Source: Candidatus Bathyarchaeota archaeon (GTDB lineage: Archaea; Thermoproteota; Bathyarchaeia; TCS64). From it: a stretch of DNA of 5,133 nucleotides. Made by a program: the position numbers and the translations under genes. Position 1 is the first letter of the stretch; the number at the start of each line of letters is the position of its first letter. Below the pieces are notes generated by a model. That model ran no database searches. It was not told where the DNA came from and worked only from the letters and a program-made list of their open reading frames with translations. Location of the stretch: contig DAOVCM010000089.1 of assembly GCA_030670015.1 (NCBI GenBank), forward strand, positions 1 to 5,133, read 5' to 3'. Shown one piece after another: positions 1-4,984 of this stretch.

Positions 1-171
1 ATGGCCGGCACCCTCATGACGGAGGCCGTCATCATGTGGAAGAAAGACGAGCTGACGCGGACACCCCAAGGGGATAGCGCGTTGTCCACCTTCAAGGTGG
101 CGCCGCCCGAGGTCCTTGAGGTAGTCTACAGTAAGCTGGCCGAGGGCACGTACAGGCACTTCGTGGACTGA
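1..171 (+). CDS. Unidentified protein, probably the C-terminal part of a gene cut by the window edge
   Basis: Frame 1 is open from the first base to a TGA at 169-171, giving 56 residues. It starts on an ATG at base 1, but because that is also the window edge I cannot tell a true start from a mid-gene cut. The peptide is soluble-looking and mixed in charge, has no Cys, no membrane segment and no motif I can name, and ends in ...GTYRHFVD. GC-rich third positions match the other genes in the window and support coding. There is no obvious downstream partner: the next gene on this strand begins over 400 bases later. Product unknown; the C-terminal tail of a larger enzyme is my best guess. Confidence 0.55.
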   Translation: MAGTLMTEAVIMWKKDELTRTPQGDSALSTFKVAPPEVLEVVYSKLAEGTYRHFVD

Positions 172-269
172 GTCCCGGATTTTACCTTAGTAAAGGATTT
201 TAAATGCTCTCTCATCGCGCGTGCCCTATGGTTAGTCTTGCCTGCCCATTTTACTTAAATTATCATTTT

Positions 270-371
270 CACAGGCTCTACTTGGCAGCCTGTGCTGCCG
301 TGTAACCATGGGGAGCCCCGATACTTCCAGGTCAGGCATCAACCAAAGGATTTCTCTAGTCAGGGCTCCCC
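270..371. other. Cluster of inverted repeats, candidate structured RNA or leader
   Basis: Three helices can be drawn. CACAGGCT (270-277) pairs perfectly with AGCCTGTG (287-294), leaving a 9-base loop. GGCAGC (284-289) pairs perfectly with GCTGCC (294-299), leaving a 4-base loop. These two share bases 287-289 and 294, so only one can form at a time, an arrangement seen in attenuators and riboswitches. Further on, GGGGAGCCC (310-318) pairs perfectly with GGGCTCCCC (363-371) and encloses 44 bases. The strand is undetermined because inverted repeats look the same on both. A TATA-like ATATTTTA on the minus strand (383-390) lies beside the long helix. I recognise no known RNA family, and no oligo-T run directly follows. 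A regulatory RNA is inference only. Confidence 0.35.
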
Positions 372-527
372 TCAAAACCTAGTAAAATATGATCTGTCCT
401 AAACTGTTGTTAGCAGTGTTTCTTACTCCATGATTCCTGATGAATAGAATCAAGGCGTAGAAACACAACTAGTACACTATTAGGAAAATAATCACGCGCG
501 CGGGGTCTTAACGCAATCACAAACGAG

Positions 528-533
528 TATAAA
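528..533 (+). promoter_or_regulatory. TATA-like box of the DUF362 gene
   Basis: TATAAA lies 50 bases before the ATG at 584, preceded by A-rich sequence that could act as a BRE. A start site about 25 bases downstream (near 556) would leave a leader of roughly 28 bases. The box sits between two copies of AAACGA (521-526 and 531-536), a possible factor site. No strong Shine-Dalgarno is present before the ATG; GGATC at 574-578 is the only weak candidate. Confidence 0.4.
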
Positions 534-583
534 CGAAACATAATTATTGTGAGGATCTTGAGAGATTCATTGTGGATCATTAA

Positions 584-1438
584 ATGGATACCGTTGCTTT
601 TCTAAAGTGCCGTGGAAGCTTCAGGGAGACCCTGTGGGAGGCCATCAATCTCATCGGGGGCCTAAATGAGCTGGGATCCCCACTGATCCTGAAGCCAAAT
701 ATTTGCACGGGCAACGATCACACGGGCTGCGCCAACGTCAAGGTCGAGGTCATCGAGGCTCTAGTGGACCACATACTTAGGGAGGATAAGAGCATCGAGA
801 TCAGGATCGTCGAATCTGACAGCATGTCTAAATACGCTGACAAGGCCTTCGAGAAATACGGCTACAGGGCTTATGTCGACAGGCTTAGCAGCCAAGGGGT
901 GAACATATCCCTCAATAATCTCAGCGGCTCACCGTTAACACGATTCAACTACGATGGACACTACTTTAAGAACCCAGAGCTGCCCGCCATCCTGGCGGAC
1001 GCAGGAGCCTTCGTCTCGGTTGCCCTAGCTAAGACCCACAGCCTCACAATGATTACAGGGGCTCTTAAGAACTTGTTTGGTCTGCTCCCCCGGAAAGATC
1101 AGTCGTTCTATCATCCGAAGATTCATGAGGTCATCCTGGATCTTAACAGGATGTTCAGAAGCAGCCTTTGCCTCATAGACGGGAGGGTTGGTTTGGAGGG
1201 CGTGATCAGCGGCAACCCCCGGAGCCTAGGATGCATCATATTGGGCAGGAACCCAGTCTCAGTAGACGCCACCATGGCGAGAGCGATGGGTTTCGACCCC
1301 GAGAAGATCCGCCACATTGTTGAAGCGGAGAGGCACGGCTTGGGAAGCTTGCATCCGAAGGTTGTCGGCGATGACCTAGAGGCTTCTCGGGTAGAGTTTA
1401 AGACTCCGTCGGGGCTCAAGGCGAATGCAGTGCTCTAA
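584..1438 (+). CDS. DUF362 family protein
   Basis: This 284-residue protein has the hallmarks of the DUF362 family, whose biochemical role is largely undefined. In order: LILKPNICTG (residues 34-43), where families show a KPN motif; VESDS (77-81) ending the first Rossmann-like half; AKTHSLTMITGALKNLFGLLP (149-169), the most diagnostic block; His177 in FYHPKIHE; LIDGRVGLEG (197-206); and VSVDATMARAMGFDP (225-239). The length suits a stand-alone DUF362 domain. Some relatives carry a ferredoxin-like domain with two 4Fe-4S clusters; this one has no CxxC spacing, so no cluster is expected. There is no signal peptide or membrane segment, so it is probably cytoplasmic. The ATG is the first possible start because an in-frame TAA directly precedes it. 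Arginine codons are mainly AGG/AGA. It appears monocistronic. The family call is firm; the function is unknown. Confidence 0.82.
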   Translation: MDTVAFLKCRGSFRETLWEAINLIGGLNELGSPLILKPNICTGNDHTGCANVKVEVIEALVDHILREDKSIEIRIVESDSMSKYADKAFEKYGYRAYVDRLSSQGVNISLNNLSGSPLTRFNYDGHYFKNPELPAILADAGAFVSVALAKTHSLTMITGALKNLFGLLPRKDQSFYHPKIHEVILDLNRMFRSSLCLIDGRVGLEGVISGNPRSLGCIILGRNPVSVDATMARAMGFDPEKIRHIVEAERHGLGSLHPKVVGDDLEASRVEFKTPSGLKANAVL

Positions 1439-1455
1439 TAATGCATGCGAACAGA

Positions 1456-1461
1456 TTTTTT
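1456..1461 (+). terminator. Oligo-T run after the DUF362 gene
   Basis: Six consecutive T residues begin 18 bases after the stop codon, with no stem before them. That fits the intrinsic terminators of archaea, which depend on T-rich non-template stretches. The run overlaps the stop codon of the convergent Cys-rich gene on the other strand. Confidence 0.4.
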
Positions 1462-1616
1462 AATACGAATGATGCTTCTCCTGCTTCTTAGAATCAGGAC
1501 ACTCGATACCCTCATCAATTTCTGTGAGGTAATCCCGGTGCTTCAAACAGAAATGGGTGGTCGCCTCTTCTTTACAGATAAACAGGTGAACGCACTCGAG
1601 ACACGACCATTTTCAT
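1460..1616 (-). pseudogene. Small Cys/His-rich (putative zinc-binding) protein with a one-base frameshift after the start
   Basis: On the minus strand, a 50-codon frame (1612 down to the TAA at 1460-1462) encodes a peptide with CxxC at residues 4 and 7, Cys13, HFCLKH (Cys22, His25) and a final ECPD with Cys38. Five Cys plus several His in such spacing look like a small zinc-ribbon or zinc-finger protein. The frame has no start codon: upstream is ATG (1616-1614), then four A residues (1613-1610), then TGG. Removing one A would give ATG-AAA-TGG and a continuous 51-residue protein MKWSCLECVHLF..., so I read this as a gene broken by a homopolymer indel, either real or an assembly error. The overlapping plus-strand frame (1445-1687) is Leu-rich, contains the T-run and looks like a shadow. 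The stop lies 21 bases from the DUF362 stop, a compact convergent pair. Family not recognised with certainty. Confidence 0.5.
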
Positions 1617-1840
1617 ATAGAGAGAAAGGGTCCAATTTGAATGTTCATGGGTGCGCGAGCGCACTTTATTCTGATCTCAGATCGTGATACACTCCATCTC
1701 TTGATAAACAATTTTTACGATCAATCATGCGAAAACAAATCCAAGCCTACCTCTTCTGTGTGTGAGGGACCATATTTTTATCCTCATACAACTAGACCAG
1801 TAAAAAAGAGGGAAAGCTTCGGGTGACATCACCACTGGCA

Positions 1841-1868
1841 GTAGGGTTCGAGCCCCACCCCCGCACCA
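1841..1868 (+). other. tRNA 3'-end fragment (T-arm, acceptor strand, CCA) without a 5' half; possible attachment site
   Basis: TTCGAGC (1847-1853) is a canonical T-loop, preceded by GGG and followed by CCCAC, then CCCCGC-A-CCA ending at 1868. The T-stem would be a perfect GTGGG/CCCAC if the A in GTAGGG (1841-1846) were absent, and the acceptor strand appears one C short of a seven-base CCCCCGC. The 3' strand resembles archaeal leucine tRNAs that begin GCGGGGG. No matching 5' acceptor, D-arm or anticodon arm is found upstream or downstream, so this is not a complete tRNA. Integrating elements in archaea commonly use tRNA 3' ends as attachment sites and leave such partial copies, which is my preferred explanation. 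A degenerate tRNA pseudogene is the alternative. Confidence 0.5.
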
Positions 1869-1880
1869 TATCTTCGAATC

Positions 1881-1932
1881 GATTATTGTGATTATTGTCC
1901 TTATTGAAACTTAATTCGTTAGGATAAGGATA
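1881..1932. repeat. Short tandem repeats and a stem
   Basis: GATTATTGT is perfectly duplicated (1881-1889, 1890-1898), and AGGATA is duplicated at 1921-1926 and 1927-1932. TCCTTAT (1898-1904) is the reverse complement of ATAAGGA (1924-1930), so the two can form a 7-bp stem with a 19-base loop. This begins 12 bases past the tRNA-like CCA. It may be slippage debris beside an integration point or factor binding sites; function unknown. Confidence 0.4.
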
Positions 1933-2074
1933 TAATCAGAGTTGGTTAAACCCCATAAAATTATGGATAAGTGCGCGCCTAGAAGCGGAATTGCTCCTTT
2001 TGGAACTATTATGAATAAGGGAGTCCGAAAGCCTGGTGTGGAATGCTCTGGTGCGTCTATGCGAATAAGATAAT

Positions 2075-2109
2075 AGATATAAGATTATTGATAGCCTGAT
2101 CATTGGAGG
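2075..2109 (+). promoter_or_regulatory. TATA-like box and Shine-Dalgarno of the dienelactone hydrolase gene
   Basis: An AT-rich run ends in AGATATAAG (2075-2083), a plausible archaeal TATA box, though a second AT-rich candidate (GATAATAG) begins at 2069. GGAGG at 2105-2109 is a strong Shine-Dalgarno 11 bases before the ATG at 2121, and it fixes that start. Confidence 0.5.
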
Positions 2110-2120
2110 AAGGGTTGTAG

Positions 2121-2834
2121 ATGTCATTTCATGTTTCGGAGGAAGACCCGCGCCTGCAGGTGGAAGATATCAAATATCCCGGTGAGACAGGAGATGTTCT
2201 TGCACATTACGCTAGGCCCAAGGGGGATGAGAAGCTGCCCGGGGTGGTCGTTATCCCCGAGATCTGGGGCCTTGTACCCCACATTGAAGACGTCGCGAGG
2301 CGTGTAGCTTTAGAGGGGTTCCTAGCCATCGCCCCGGACCCCCTCTCGCCCTTAGGGGGGACTCCCGAGGATGTCGATGAGGCCCGGACGCTGATGAGGG
2401 AGCTCGACGGCCAGGAGACGACGAAGAACTTGGTCGCCGCGGTGGAGTACCTGAAGACGCATCCCCAGTCGACGGGGAAGGTGGGGGTCACGGGCTTCTG
2501 CTGGGGAGGGGGGATGACCAACCAGGTCGCCGTCAACTCCCCAGACGTACAAGCAGCGGCCCCCTTCTACGGAAGGCAGCCCGCGACCGAAGACGTCCCA
2601 AAGATAAAGGCGTCTCTACTCGTCCATTACGCCGGTGACGACGAGCGCATCAACGCGGGCATCCCGGCATTCGAGGCAGCTCTCAAGGAGGCATCCGTCG
2701 AATACCAGATATTCATGTACGAGGGCGCCAAGCACGCCTTCTTCAACGACACAAGTACCCGATATCACGAGGAAGCCTCCAAGCTCGCCTGGGAACGGAC
2801 GATCGCCTTCTTCAGAGAGAAACTGAAGACCTGA
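2121..2834 (+). CDS. Dienelactone hydrolase family protein (alpha/beta hydrolase)
   Basis: This 237-residue protein matches the usual dienelactone hydrolase size and fold. These cytoplasmic serine-hydrolase-like enzymes use a Cys nucleophile; the founding members open dienelactone in chloroaromatic breakdown, and many relatives act on other esters or lactones. Visible: PEIWGL (46-51) with Glu47, the residue that interacts with the nucleophile in the family; the elbow GFCWGG (125-130) with Cys127; GDDERI (172-177) with Asp174; and GAKHAFFN (202-209) with His205. The triad Cys127/Asp174/His205 is intact. There is no signal peptide. The ATG follows an in-frame TAG and a GGAGG ribosome site. It appears monocistronic, and its stop lies 6 bases from that of the convergent radical SAM gene. 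The true substrate cannot be read from sequence; chloroaromatic degradation is unlikely here because no pathway partners are present. Confidence 0.9.
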   Translation: MSFHVSEEDPRLQVEDIKYPGETGDVLAHYARPKGDEKLPGVVVIPEIWGLVPHIEDVARRVALEGFLAIAPDPLSPLGGTPEDVDEARTLMRELDGQETTKNLVAAVEYLKTHPQSTGKVGVTGFCWGGGMTNQVAVNSPDVQAAAPFYGRQPATEDVPKIKASLLVHYAGDDERINAGIPAFEAALKEASVEYQIFMYEGAKHAFFNDTSTRYHEEASKLAWERTIAFFREKLKT

Positions 2835-2840
2835 TTACCG

Positions 2841-3995
2841 TCATTTCGAGCTCTCGAGGTTCTGCCGCCTCCATAGGGCGGCCACCTCGGATACGAACGG
2901 CTGACAATGGGTGAAGAAGCGCCTATAGCCCGCACACAGGTAGTTCAATCCCGGCTCTCCATCCGGTGTCTCGAGGAACCGGTTCTTAGGGCACTCGCCA
3001 TTGCACATGGCCCTGACCCCGCATTCCATGCAATAGCGGGGTAAAGTCTCCAATTTGGCTCTCCCGAATGCCCTTTGTGCCGGGCTCTCGAGCAGCTCTA
3101 CCAGAGGGGTCTCCTTTATGTTCCCGAGGCGATGCTCAACGTCGACGAAGTGGTCACACGAATAGAAGTCTCCGTTGTGTTCGATAACAGGAATATCGCC
3201 GCAGGTCGGCCGGAAGATACACAGCGAATGCTCTTGGTTGAAGGCCGTTCTGGCTGCCTCTTCGAATATCTGCACCTTGACCCGCCCGATATCCTGATCT
3301 CTCCACTCGTCGAATATGGCACAGAGAAACGCTCCCCAGGCTTCAGCCGGCACGCTGATGGGGCTGACGCCGCCTCTGGTGTCCTGCTGCGGCTCGACCA
3401 TGGGCAGGAAGGTTATGTATTGGGCATTGTTCTGCTTGAAGAATCGGTAGACTTGGAGGGGGAACTGTACGTTATGTGCGTTCACCACACATAGGATATC
3501 GGTGTAAACTCCATGCTTCTGTAGGAGTTCATATCCCCGCATCGTCTGCTCATGAGTTGGTTTCTGGTCCTTGGTGACGCGGTATAGGTCATGCATCTCC
3601 GGGGGACCGTCCAGGCTGAGTCCCACAGTAAAACCCTCTCTAGCCAAAAAGCGGCACCAGTCCTCATCGAGGAGGGTTCCGTTGGTCTGAATACCGTTGA
3701 CGATGCTCCTATCTGGGGGCTGATGCTTTCGCTGCAACGCCACAATCCTGCGAAAGTAGTCCAAGCCCAGGATGGTCGGTTCCCCGCCGTGCCAAGAAAA
3801 CCTGATCACTGCTTCCGGGGAAGCGTCGATATGCTGGACAATGTAGTCCTCCAAGGTTTCGTCGGTCATTTGAAACGTCTCGCCCGCTGGATAGAGGTGT
3901 TCCTTCTTCAGGTAGTAGCAGTAGTGGCAATCCAGGTTGCAGAGGGCGCCAATTGGTTTAACGAAAACCTGGAATTCACGGGACGCTTTGACCAT
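2841..3995 (-). CDS. Radical SAM/SPASM protein, anaerobic sulfatase-maturating enzyme type
   Basis: This 384-residue protein is close in length to characterised anSMEs, which oxidise a Cys or Ser of sulfatases to formylglycine using S-adenosylmethionine and three 4Fe-4S clusters. The radical SAM motif CNLDCHYC gives Cys19, Cys23 and Cys26; HGGEPT (69-74) is the SAM-binding GGE region; and QTNGTLL (103-109) and SLDGPPEMHDLYR (127-139) are typical. The C-terminal SPASM region has eight Cys (259, 265, 280, 322, 325, 331, 335, 354), spaced almost as in the Clostridium perfringens enzyme. Asp281 follows Cys280 where that enzyme has its proposed catalytic Asp. The enzyme should be cytoplasmic and oxygen-sensitive. 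The ATG is fixed by an in-frame TAA two codons upstream, with AAGGAT (4007-4002) as a possible ribosome site. No sulfatase gene is visible, so the substrate may be elsewhere, or the enzyme may modify another peptide, as other SPASM proteins do. Confidence 0.9.
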   Translation of the reverse strand: MVKASREFQVFVKPIGALCNLDCHYCYYLKKEHLYPAGETFQMTDETLEDYIVQHIDASPEAVIRFSWHGGEPTILGLDYFRRIVALQRKHQPPDRSIVNGIQTNGTLLDEDWCRFLAREGFTVGLSLDGPPEMHDLYRVTKDQKPTHEQTMRGYELLQKHGVYTDILCVVNAHNVQFPLQVYRFFKQNNAQYITFLPMVEPQQDTRGGVSPISVPAEAWGAFLCAIFDEWRDQDIGRVKVQIFEEAARTAFNQEHSLCIFRPTCGDIPVIEHNGDFYSCDHFVDVEHRLGNIKETPLVELLESPAQRAFGRAKLETLPRYCMECGVRAMCNGECPKNRFLETPDGEPGLNYLCAGYRRFFTHCQPFVSEVAALWRRQNLESSK

Positions 3996-4296
3996 TTCTT
4001 AATCCTTGGTGTACTGTTTGGATAAAATTATGGATTAAGTGTTTTTTATATTGATTTTTTCCGACTGAGAAAACGGTGAAATATATAAATTTGAAGCCTC
4101 TTTCCTCAGAATTTGTAGTAAAAGAATCTACTAATTCATCACGAATTTTTTCTCTTGCACTCAAAGGCAAACCTGACTTCCATAAATCCCAAGACTCAAC
4201 TGGAATCGCTGGACAACTTGTGTGGACATTAACTCGTATAAGCAAACGTTCTAGCAGGAAAATCCAGTAGAGTGATTGAAAAGACGAGATCGATAT
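3976..4296 (-). CDS. Unassigned AT-rich open frame, possible small gene or gene remnant
   Basis: The minus strand is open from 4296 to a stop at 3976, about 106 codons. It contains no ATG in the upstream part; a TTG at 4245-4243 would give 89 residues. The middle reads like protein (CPAIPVESWDLWKSGLPLSA, then a charged REKIRDELVDSF helix and an aromatic-rich segment) and G is frequent in first codon positions. Against a gene: no clear ribosome site, the last ~7 codons overlap the start of the radical SAM gene in another frame, and the promoter of that gene lies inside it. Its low GC differs from every confident gene here, so it could be a decayed or acquired fragment. I recognise no family. 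Confidence 0.25.
   Translation of the reverse strand: MSISSFQSLYWIFLLERLLIRVNVHTSCPAIPVESWDLWKSGLPLSAREKIRDELVDSFTTNSEERGFKFIYFTVFSVGKNQYKKHLIHNFIQTVHQGLRNGQSVP
4041..4052 (-). promoter_or_regulatory. TATA-like box of the radical SAM gene
   Basis: Read on the minus strand this is AATATAAAAAAC, preceded by A-rich sequence, about 50 bases before the ATG at 3995. It would give a leader of roughly 25-30 bases that includes the AAGGAT ribosome site (4007-4002). A second AT-rich candidate, ATAATTTTATC (4021-4031), is closer and would make the transcript nearly leaderless; I cannot choose between them. Confidence 0.4.
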
Positions 4297-4356
4297 TCAC
4301 ATAAAAACATACGTGCTTACAAAAAAGATACGTGTGAAAAATATTATGAATATCGA
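4290..4356. repeat. Perfect 10-bp inverted repeat around an AT-rich 47-base core
   Basis: TCGATATTCA (4290-4299) is the exact reverse complement of TGAATATCGA (4347-4356). Inside, TTCACA (4296-4301) can alternatively pair with TGTGAA (4333-4338), and TACGTG occurs twice in direct orientation (4310-4315, 4329-4334). No flanking target duplication is evident. It could be a tiny terminal-inverted-repeat element remnant, a pair of operator sites, or a 3' structure in the cyclophilin transcript. Confidence 0.5.
4321..4341 (-). terminator. Probable T-rich terminator of the cyclophilin gene
   Basis: On the minus strand, two T-runs (five T at 4341-4337 and six T at 4326-4321) lie 44-64 bases past the cyclophilin stop. 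This fits archaeal oligo-T termination; they also lie within the inverted repeat just described. Confidence 0.4.
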
Positions 4357-4384
4357 CCTACCTAAGGGAGTACGCGAAAGGGGA

Positions 4385-4924
4385 TCAGCTGACTCGTCGA
4401 CAGTTTAAAATTTCTATAGGGGGCTCAAGCCTTTGCCCCTCGTGAGACTGCTTATGGATCTCCCTGACCACGTCTATACCCACTCTGACATGTCCGAATG
4501 CCGCGAATCCCTGCTTATCCGGGTTCCTCTTGCCTCCATAGTCCAGCTCGGGCTGATCCCCGATGCAGATGAAGAAGCTGGAGGTCGCAGTCCCCGGCGC
4601 CATCCTCGCCATCGAGACGGCGCCGTCCGCATGACTCAATCCCGTTGTCTCGGTGGTCTCATGCTCGATGGGGGGGTAGGTTGAGGGGTAGGCCATGTCT
4701 TTGGGCATCGTGCCTCCCTGAACCACCTCTATCTTCACATCCGAGTTGGGCTGGTTCTCCATGGTGACGGTCCTGAAGAAGGCGGTCCCGTCGTAGAGCC
4801 CGTCATCCACATATCGGAGAAAGTTCTCCGAGGTTATCGGGGCTTTATCTCGGAATACCTCGACCTCTATATCTCCAAGAGATGTGCTTATCAGGACGAG
4901 GGGGTTCCCTTCTGGTGAAGCCAT
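4385..4924 (-). CDS. Cyclophilin-type peptidyl-prolyl cis-trans isomerase
   Basis: This 179-residue single-domain protein catalyses cis-trans isomerisation of X-Pro bonds and assists protein folding. Visible family blocks: DKAPITSENFLRYVDDGLYDG (26-46); FFRTV (49-53) with the catalytic Arg51; EVVQGG (66-71) with Gln69; GAVSMAR (101-107); SSFFI (115-119) with Phe117/118; and GFAAFGHV (139-146). The Trp found in human cyclophilin A is Leu127 here, common in prokaryotic members and linked to weak cyclosporin binding. No signal peptide, so cytoplasmic. The frame stays open upstream to a TTG at 4984, but I chose the ATG at 4924: the family normally begins just before the first strand, and the TATA-like box and 18-bp palindrome fall inside any longer version. 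There is no ribosome site, so the transcript is probably almost leaderless. It appears monocistronic. Confidence 0.92.
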   Translation of the reverse strand: MASPEGNPLVLISTSLGDIEVEVFRDKAPITSENFLRYVDDGLYDGTAFFRTVTMENQPNSDVKIEVVQGGTMPKDMAYPSTYPPIEHETTETTGLSHADGAVSMARMAPGTATSSFFICIGDQPELDYGGKRNPDKQGFAAFGHVRVGIDVVREIHKQSHEGQRLEPPIEILNCRRVS

Positions 4925-4950
4925 TTCAATCTGAGTTGCATTTCCCAATT

Positions 4951-4963
4951 GTTCTATAATAAT
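4951..4963 (-). promoter_or_regulatory. TATA-like box of the cyclophilin gene
   Basis: Read on the minus strand this is ATTATTATAGAAC, centred about 33 bases before the ATG at 4924, which predicts a start site only a few bases from the codon. This supports the internal ATG as the true start. Confidence 0.45.
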
Positions 4964-4977
4964 GTGCATGCACATTA
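4960..4977. promoter_or_regulatory. Perfect 18-bp palindrome, candidate operator of the cyclophilin gene
   Basis: TAATGTGCATGCACATTA is its own exact reverse complement. It overlaps the upstream edge of the TATA-like box, 36-53 bases before the chosen start. A dimeric helix-turn-helix regulator bound here would sit on the BRE/TATA region and could block or recruit the basal transcription factors. The regulator is not in the window. Confidence 0.5.
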
Positions 4978-4984
4978 GTAACAA

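Larger units (their letters stand above)
172..583. other. Spacer without a convincing gene; holds inverted repeats and the promoter of the DUF362 gene
   Basis: This 412-base AT-rich spacer has only short open frames: 24 codons at 308-382 (+) and 43 codons at 410-541 (-). Neither has a ribosome binding site or protein-like composition. Visible structure: a weak TTTAC/GTAAA stem (181-194) just after the upstream stop; an 8-bp direct repeat GGATTTTA (177-184 and 195-202); the hairpins at 270-299; a long-range 9-bp helix (310-318 with 363-371); a 6-bp hairpin TGATTC/GAATCA (431-436 with 447-452); and a TATA-like box before the next gene. Confidence 0.6.
1617..2120. other. Long spacer: tRNA 3'-end fragment, short repeats, hydrolase promoter; no confident gene
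   Basis: About 500 bases with only short, unconvincing frames (61 codons at 1641-1826 on plus, 63 codons at 1936-2127 on minus, 36 codons at 1963-2073 on plus). Visible items: a strong hairpin GTGCGCGAGCGCAC (1651-1664) followed by TTTATT; an interrupted palindrome GATCTCAGATC (1673-1683); GGTGACATCACC (1822-1833); the tRNA-like 3' end; CCATAA/TTATGG (1953-1958 and 1961-1966); and the TATA and ribosome binding site of the next gene. The hairpin at 1651 lies too far from the DUF362 stop to be called its terminator with confidence. Confidence 0.55.

Noticed and set aside
431..452. C-box-like TGATGA suggesting a C/D guide RNA
   Set aside because: No matching D box (CTGA) at the right spacing and the base before the box is C rather than a purine; only a small hairpin is supported.
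410..541. 43-codon minus-strand frame upstream of DUF362
   Set aside because: Crosses the DUF362 TATA-like box and shows no motif or ribosome site.
1651..1664. GC-rich hairpin followed by TTTATT as terminator of the DUF362 gene
   Set aside because: It lies over 200 bases past the stop, and a T-run closer to the gene is a better candidate.
1445..1687. 80-codon plus-strand frame after the DUF362 gene
   Set aside because: It contains an improbable Leu run, spans the T-rich terminator, has no ribosome site, and is antisense to the much more protein-like Cys-rich frame.
1641..1826. 61-codon plus-strand frame
   Set aside because: No ribosome site, no recognisable motif or composition, and it overlaps the GC hairpin at 1651-1664.
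1936..2127. 63-codon minus-strand frame
   Set aside because: It covers the promoter and ribosome site of the hydrolase and has a Ser/Arg-rich, non-protein-like composition.
3075..3494. 139-codon plus-strand frame
   Set aside because: It lies wholly inside the radical SAM gene on the opposite strand, whose motifs are unmistakable.
3591..4025. 144-codon plus-strand frame
   Set aside because: Antisense shadow of the radical SAM N-terminal half; no independent coding evidence.
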